DNA from: Streptomyces tsukubensis
Lineage (GTDB): Bacteria; Actinomycetota; Actinomycetes; Streptomycetales; Streptomycetaceae
DNA: 64,000 bases
Reading direction: 5' to 3'
Assembly (NCBI RefSeq): GCF_009296025.1
Contig: NZ_CP045178.1
Coordinates: forward strand, 7,750,001 to 7,814,000
A program made the position numbers and the translations under genes. The stretch's first letter is position 1. Every line of letters begins with the position of its first letter. The notes under the pieces are model-generated. The model saw only the letters and a program-made list of their open reading frames with translations, was not told the DNA's origin and ran no database searches. Shown piece by piece: positions 46,601-64,000 of this stretch.

Positions 46601-48601
46601 GGAGGACTCCTGTGACACGGCGGAGGACTCCTGTGGCACGGCGGAGGTCCCCTGTGGCACAGCCGAGAGCCCCCGGGGCCCGGCGGAGAACCGGGCACGG
46701 TAGGCCTCGTGCGTCACCACCGTGGTCAGCCGCGCGTCGTCAAGGACGAAAGCCGTGCGTTCCTGGGGGTGTTCGGGATCGAGCGGTACGTACGCGGCGC
46801 CCGCCTTGAGGATCCCCACGATGCCGACGATCAGGTCGACGCCTCGGTCGGCGCAGATCCCGACGAGGTCGCCGGTGGCGGTACCGCGTGCCCGGAGCAG
46901 GTGCGCGAGGCGGTTCGCCCGCCGGTCCAACTCCGTGTACGTGAGCGAGGTCCGCGGGTCCGTGACAGCCACGGCGTCGGGGGTTCTCGCGGCGTACCTG
47001 GCCAGCAACTCCGGCAGCGTCTCGACGGGCAGTTCCCGTGCCGTGTCGTTCGAGGGGAGGCGGGCACTCGTCGCGGCGCCGCCGACGGGCAGCTGGGAGA
47101 GCCGTGTGCCCGGGTCGGCGGTGGCGGCCCCCAGCACGGCCGTGAACTCGTCCAGTAACCGCGTGATCCTCGAAGCGTCGAACAGCGCCCGACTGTAGAG
47201 GAGTTCACCGGTGAGGACGCCGTCCGACTCCTCGTACACATGGAACTCCAGGTCGAACCGGGTGAACCAGCGGCCGGTGCCGAACGGCTCGGACGTGACG
47301 CCTGGCAGTGCGGCCGTCGTCGCGTCGCGCCGCAGTACCTGTAGCAGCACCTGTACGACGGGGTTGACCGACAGGTCGCGGTCGGGTGCGACGACCTCGA
47401 TCAGGTTCTCGAACGGCAGGTCGGCGTGGGTGAACGCGTCGGCGGTCGTGGCCCGGCAGCGGTCGAGGAGCTGCCGGAACGTCGGGTCGCCCGAGAGGTC
47501 GCCGCGGAGCACGAGTGTGTTGACGAACATGCCGATGAGGCCCTCGAACGCGGTTCGCGTACGGTTCGCGACGGGCGTGCCGACCAGTACGTCCTGTGTG
47601 CCGGCCTGCCGGGCGAGGACGAGCTGGAACGCCGAGAGCAGGGTCATGAACACGGAGGTGCCCGCGCCGCGTCCGAGTTGGAGAACGGCCGTGGCCAGTG
47701 CGGCGGGGGGACGCCATTCGACCAGCCCCGCGTCCGCGTCGGCCACGGGTGGGCGGGGACGGTCGGTGGGCAGATCGAGCACCGGCGGGGCGCCCTTGAG
47801 CCGTTCACGCCAGTAGGCCAGGCGCTTTTCGAGCCCGGCCCCTGCCAGCTCACGCCGTTCCCAAGCGGCGAAGTCGGCGTACTGGAGTGGCAACGGCGGC
47901 AGCACGGCGGGCGCGGCAGTGTCGCGGAGCGCCGCGTAGTGCGCGGCGAGTTCGAGTTGGAGCAGCCCGAACGACCAGCCGTCGCCCGCGACATGGTGCA
48001 CGGTCACCGCGAGGACATGGTCGTCGTCACCGATACGGATCAGCAGAGCCCTGATCAGTGGCCCGGTGGAGAGAGTGAAGGGCGCGGCGATCTCCGCGCG
48101 CACGAGCGATCCCGCGCCCTGCTCTCCGTCGGCCCGCGCGTGGCGCAGAATCCGGGTCGGGGCGGGAAGCACCCGCTGGACGGGGTCCCCGTCCGAGGCG
48201 TCGAACACCGTCCGCAACGCCTCGTGCCGCGCCACGACGAGCGTGAGCGCGCGCTCCAGAAGCGCCGCGTCAAGCGGCCCCCTCAGACGCCGTACGAGCG
48301 GCAGATTGTAGGCGTTGCTGTCCGGGTCCAATTGTTGCAGGAACCAGATTCGACGCTGGGAGAAGGAGGAGACTAACGGCTCGGCGCGGTCGGCGGCGAC
48401 GATTTCCTGATTCTTCTTCTCGCGATTCTTCACCCCTCGCCTATTTGCCCCCGGGTTCTCCGTCCCCCGGTTCTCCGCTCCCCGGTTCTCCGTCCCGAGA
48501 TTCTCTGTCTCGGGATCCTTCGCAGCTCCATCCCTTTTCCCCCGATTCTTCGCGGAGCCGCCAAGACGCAGAGTGCCTGGCCTTTTTCCCTCCGGTGTCA
48601 C
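43655..48601 (-). CDS. fkbP: Pipecolate-incorporating NRPS, C-A-PCP-C (FkbP/RapP-like)
   Basis: 1648 residues from GTG 48601, overlapping the fkbO stop (GTGA). C1 ~48370-47140 with HHVAGDG; A ~46990-45300 with [41 protein letters not shown] ~45230-45040 with [11 protein letters not shown]2 ~44970-43690 with HHLAGDG. My reading of the A-domain specificity residues is D-Y-Q-Y-C-G-H-L-V-K, close to the pipecolate code I recall for RapP. Role: condense the FkbA-bound polyketide with L-pipecolate (C1), then close the ring by the terminal C domain. Unusual: three blocks of short coding tandem repeats and a D/S/H-rich loop in C2. Two TTA codons (48376-48374, 47158-47156). Confidence 0.88.
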   Translation of the reverse strand: MTPEGKRPGTLRLGGSAKNRGKRDGAAKDPETENLGTENRGAENRGTENPGANRRGVKNREKKNQEIVAADRAEPLVSSFSQRRIWFLQQLDPDSNAYNLPLVRRLRGPLDAALLERALTLVVARHEALRTVFDASDGDPVQRVLPAPTRILRHARADGEQGAGSLVRAEIAAPFTLSTGPLIRALLIRIGDDDHVLAVTVHHVAGDGWSFGLLQLELAAHYAALRDTAAPAVLPPLPLQYADFAAWERRELAGAGLEKRLAYWRERLKGAPPVLDLPTDRPRPPVADADAGLVEWRPPAALATAVLQLGRGAGTSVFMTLLSAFQLVLARQAGTQDVLVGTPVANRTRTAFEGLIGMFVNTLVLRGDLSGDPTFRQLLDRCRATTADAFTHADLPFENLIEVVAPDRDLSVNPVVQVLLQVLRRDATTAALPGVTSEPFGTGRWFTRFDLEFHVYEESDGVLTGELLYSRALFDASRITRLLDEFTAVLGAATADPGTRLSQLPVGGAATSARLPSNDTARELPVETLPELLARYAARTPDAVAVTDPRTSLTYTELDRRANRLAHLLRARGTATGDLVGICADRGVDLIVGIVGILKAGAAYVPLDPEHPQERTAFVLDDARLTTVVTHEAYRARFSAGPRGLSAVPQGTSAVPQESSAVSQESSAVSQGAFPVPHVVTLDAPDLDRRPDTPPHITLDRDSLAYAIYTSGSTGRPKAVLMPGVSAVNLLLWQERTMGREADSRTVQFVTATFDYSVQEIFSALLGGTLVIPPDEARFDPPGLARWMDEQRITRIYAPTAVLRALVEHVDPDSDQLSALRHLCQGGEALILDARLRELCRHRPHLRVHNHYGPAESQLVTGYTLPADPDTWPSAAPIGPPIDNTRIHLLDDALRPVPDGVPGQLCVAGIGLARGYLARPELTAERWVAGGVTGEERLYLTGDLARRAPSGDLDFLGRIDDQVKIRGIRIEPGEIESVLTEDSRVAHAAVSVREDPRGEKFLAAYVVPTGGPHAVPSTGPHAAPSTGPRAVPSTGPHAAPTGPPHASPTAGQRVGGLATSPREDLATSLRAGLAARLPAYLVPSSVTLVDALPRTTSGKVDRRALPEPEPVPASAGKTAPRTRAERAVCRTFQDVLGVPEVGTDDDFFALGGHSLLATRVIARLRAQLGADVPLRTLFDARTPAALARAVDAAGPAALPPVLPSPGDGPVPITAAQEQMLHSHGSLLAAPSYTVAPYGFRLRGPLDRDALDAALTRITARHEPLRTGFRGRDQIVRPPAAVRAEVVEVPSGDVRAAVLVARAELTRPFDLVDGPLLRAVLLPLGAEDHVLLLMLHHLAGDGWSFDLLVREVSGGSPQLPVSYTDVARWERTPAVVAAREADRAYWRGELAGAAAPELPAVGPRSTTAPAGRAFLWTLDGATVDAARLVAEAGNATLHETVLGAFALVVAEAADTDDVLVATPFADRGNAGTDHLIGFFAKVLALRIDVGSDNSGGDRHHHRHTKSDSDSRDDNSGTPSFPEVLRRVRSAMAGAHAHQSVPYSAMRAADPTLPPAPVSFQLISALSTELRLPGLRTEPFPVVAETVDEIDGELSINLFDDGRTVSGAVVHDAALLDRATVDNLLTRVESTLRTAAGDLTVRVTGQVGSE
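45474..45590 (-). repeat. 24-base tandem repeat inside fkbP A domain C-terminal subdomain
   Basis: Units beginning GGGCCGGTGGAC at 45474, 45495, 45519, 45543 and 45567 (first spacing 21, others 24). Encodes [12 protein letters not shown] octads in the loop before the GKVDRR motif. Confidence 0.8.
46589..46672 (-). repeat. 21-base tandem repeat inside fkbP A domain
   Basis: Four units beginning CTGTGACACGG or CTGTGGCAC at 46589, 46610, 46631 and 46652. Encodes heptads of the type SAVPQ/SAVSQ in a loop between the N-terminal core motifs and the YTSGSTG motif. Confidence 0.8.
47156..47158 (-). promoter_or_regulatory. In-frame TTA codon in fkbP
   Basis: TTA in the context Thr-Arg-Leu-Leu-Asp at the end of C1; in frame with GTG 48601. 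A second lies at 48374-48376 (Glu-Pro-Leu-Val-Ser). Suggests bldA-dependent translation. Confidence 0.75.
48449..48523 (-). repeat. 15-base tandem repeat in fkbP N-terminal extension
   Basis: About five degenerate units with GGTTCTCCG on the + strand at 48454, 48469, 48484 and decayed copies after; encodes repeated (T/A)-E-N-x-G pentapeptides ahead of the first C domain. Confidence 0.75.
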
Positions 48602-49599
48602 CGCACCACCCCCTCGATTTCGACGAGCAGGTCACCGCGGGCGATGTCGGTGTGCAGAACCGCGACGGTCGCCGTGCTCGACAGGCGCGCGGCGCAGACC
48701 CGGCGGACCGCCGCGAGATCCTCGCGACGGCGCACGTAGACCTTGAGGTGATCGACGTCGGCGAGGACGTGTCCTCGTGGGACGCCGTGGCGGCGCAGAT
48801 TCTCCGCGCCGACCACCCGGGCGATGTTGTCCAGGGCGACTTCGCACTGGCCGGTCACGTCACCGTGGTGCGTCGTCTCGTGTCCGAGGATGCCGGCCGT
48901 CGCCGAGACGAACAGCCGGCCACCTTCTTCCCCCGGGCCCAGCCAGGTGGCCCGTGCGAAGACAGGGGGGTGCGGGCCGTACGCCGCCGGGTAGTGGTGG
49001 GCCGTGAGGACCGCGGGGTTCTCGATGTTGACCCTGACCCCGCCGCGGGCGGCGATGAACACGCAGGCGATACCGCCCCCGTGCGCGCCGATGCCGGTGG
49101 CCGCGGGCATGCCGGCCGGGTCGACCCCGAGCCCGTCGAGCGCCTGGCCACGGCCGACGCAGAAGTCCCTGTACACCTCCAGGCCGTCCGCGTTGGCCGA
49201 GTTGATGCCGCTGATGTAGTTCCACGTCCGGGCGAGCAGCGGGCGCCCCAGCGATCGGGTCAGCCCGAAGATCCGCGTGTAGAGCGCCGATACGGCGTCG
49301 GCGTACCTGCCGCTCTCGTGGACGCGGCCGACCCCGAACAGGTACTCGCCGGTGCGGGCCCACGCGATGCCGTCGTCCGTACCGGACTCCACGGGGCCCG
49401 GTGCGTGCCAGACCTCGGCGAACGCCTGCTCGTCGCGGGTCGTGGTGTGCACCGCGGTCCGCGGGACGCCGTCCACCAGCGACGCCCCGGTGTGTCCTGT
49501 GCCGTGCTCGATGACGCCGAGCACCGTCTCGTCGCCGTCGAGATCCGGCGATCCGATCTTCTCGAAGCGGCAGTACGGTGCCGCGACAGGCGCAGACAA
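48598..49599 (-). CDS. fkbO: Chorismatase (FkbO/RapK-like), starter-unit synthesis
   Basis: 333 residues from TTG 49599, with GGGAGGGTGGGG just upstream; the open frame runs to ATG 49716 but that stretch has rare codons (ATA, CTA) and lower G/C. The protein begins APYCRFEKIGSPDLDGDETV and keeps the FkbO-type segments ARTWNYISGIN, EVYRDFCVGRGQAL, MPAATGIGAHGG and HLKVYVRRREDLA. FkbO/RapK hydrolyse chorismate to 4,5-dihydroxycyclohexa-1,5-dienecarboxylate plus pyruvate, giving the starter loaded on FkbB. First gene of the fkbO-P-A-D-M operon, divergent from fkbB. Confidence 0.88.
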   Translation of the reverse strand: MSAPVAAPYCRFEKIGSPDLDGDETVLGVIEHGTGHTGASLVDGVPRTAVHTTTRDEQAFAEVWHAPGPVESGTDDGIAWARTGEYLFGVGRVHESGRYADAVSALYTRIFGLTRSLGRPLLARTWNYISGINSANADGLEVYRDFCVGRGQALDGLGVDPAGMPAATGIGAHGGGIACVFIAARGGVRVNIENPAVLTAHHYPAAYGPHPPVFARATWLGPGEEGGRLFVSATAGILGHETTHHGDVTGQCEVALDNIARVVGAENLRRHGVPRGHVLADVDHLKVYVRRREDLAAVRRVCAARLSSTATVAVLHTDIARGDLLVEIEGVVR

Positions 49600-49829
49600 A
49601 GCCCCACCCTCCCTGCCGTTCCGTGGTCGGTCGTCCCGTGGTCGGTCACAGGGCAGAAAAGTACGCGCGACGGTATTCGTGCAACCCCCTAGACATATGA
49701 CAGGGCGTCCGGCCAAGGCAGGGGGATGGTCAGGGGGTGGATCGTCAGGGAATCGCTGTTAGCGTCGCCGCCATTCGCTGGTGCTCGGCTTCGTGCTGCC
49801 GTGCGAACAGCAGACAGAAAGGTGTTTCC
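49600..49829. promoter_or_regulatory. Bidirectional promoter region fkbO/fkbB
   Basis: 230 bases. GGATGGTCAGGG (49724-49735) and GGATCGTCAGGG (49739-49750) are direct repeats 15 bases apart, with a looser match ATGACAGGG near 49707. On the - strand TTGCAC followed 15 bases later by TACTTT could be an fkbO promoter. This is the most likely target of FkbN, by position only. Confidence 0.5.

Positions 49830-64000
<14,171 letters not shown>

Overview
The window is high-GC actinobacterial DNA, almost certainly Streptomyces: G/C-ending codons dominate, rare TTA codons sit in a few regulated genes, GTG and TTG starts are common, and the gene content is typical. No tRNA, rRNA, CRISPR array or transposase was seen.

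Left part (1-8.9 kb): a catabolic locus. On the + strand lie the end of a class III extradiol dioxygenase, a fumarylacetoacetate-hydrolase-family enzyme and a PuuD-like glutamine amidotransferase. Reading leftward from a divergent promoter near 5.5 kb are a glutamine-synthetase-like ligase, a P450 and a MarR regulator. Reading rightward are an APC amine/amino-acid permease, a second PuuD-like hydrolase and an isochorismatase-family hydrolase. Together they suggest uptake, gamma-glutamylation, oxidation, deglutamylation and ring cleavage of an (aromatic) amine; the substrate is unknown. Two near-identical 14-bp palindromes in the divergent promoter are likely operators. Next come a small protein and a larger protein with related N-termini (8.95-10.06 kb), two secreted carbohydrate-active proteins with ricin-type lectin domains plus a LacI regulator (10.2-15.9 kb), and an Rrf2 regulator divergent from an MFS exporter (16.0-18.1 kb).

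Right part (18.5-64 kb): roughly the left half of an FK506/FK520/rapamycin-family (FKBP-ligand macrolide) cluster, in the gene order I recall for FK506/FK520. It holds a type II thioesterase (fkbQ) and LAL regulator (fkbN) on +; then, in one leftward operon with overlapping or nearly abutting genes, chorismatase (fkbO), pipecolate NRPS (fkbP), four-module PKS (fkbA), P450 (fkbD) and O-methyltransferase (fkbM). Divergent from fkbO is the PKS fkbB (CoA-ligase/ER/ACP loading, modules 1 and 2, start of module 3), still open at base 64000. The domain content predicts a dihydroxycyclohexenecarboxylate starter, a methyl-branched C25-C28 segment, two probable methoxymalonate units, a propionate and an acetate unit, then pipecolate and ring closure. 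Lysine cyclodeaminase, fkbC and methoxymalonyl-ACP genes are not here and should lie to the right.

Sequence caveats: fkbA as given has about nine reading-frame changes within 1.15 kb of the module 7 AT and one more in a C-run near 28.78 kb, most simply sequencing errors. fkbA and fkbB share an apparently identical 947-bp block in inverted orientation, plus a second near-identical AT block, so assembly here should be treated with care.
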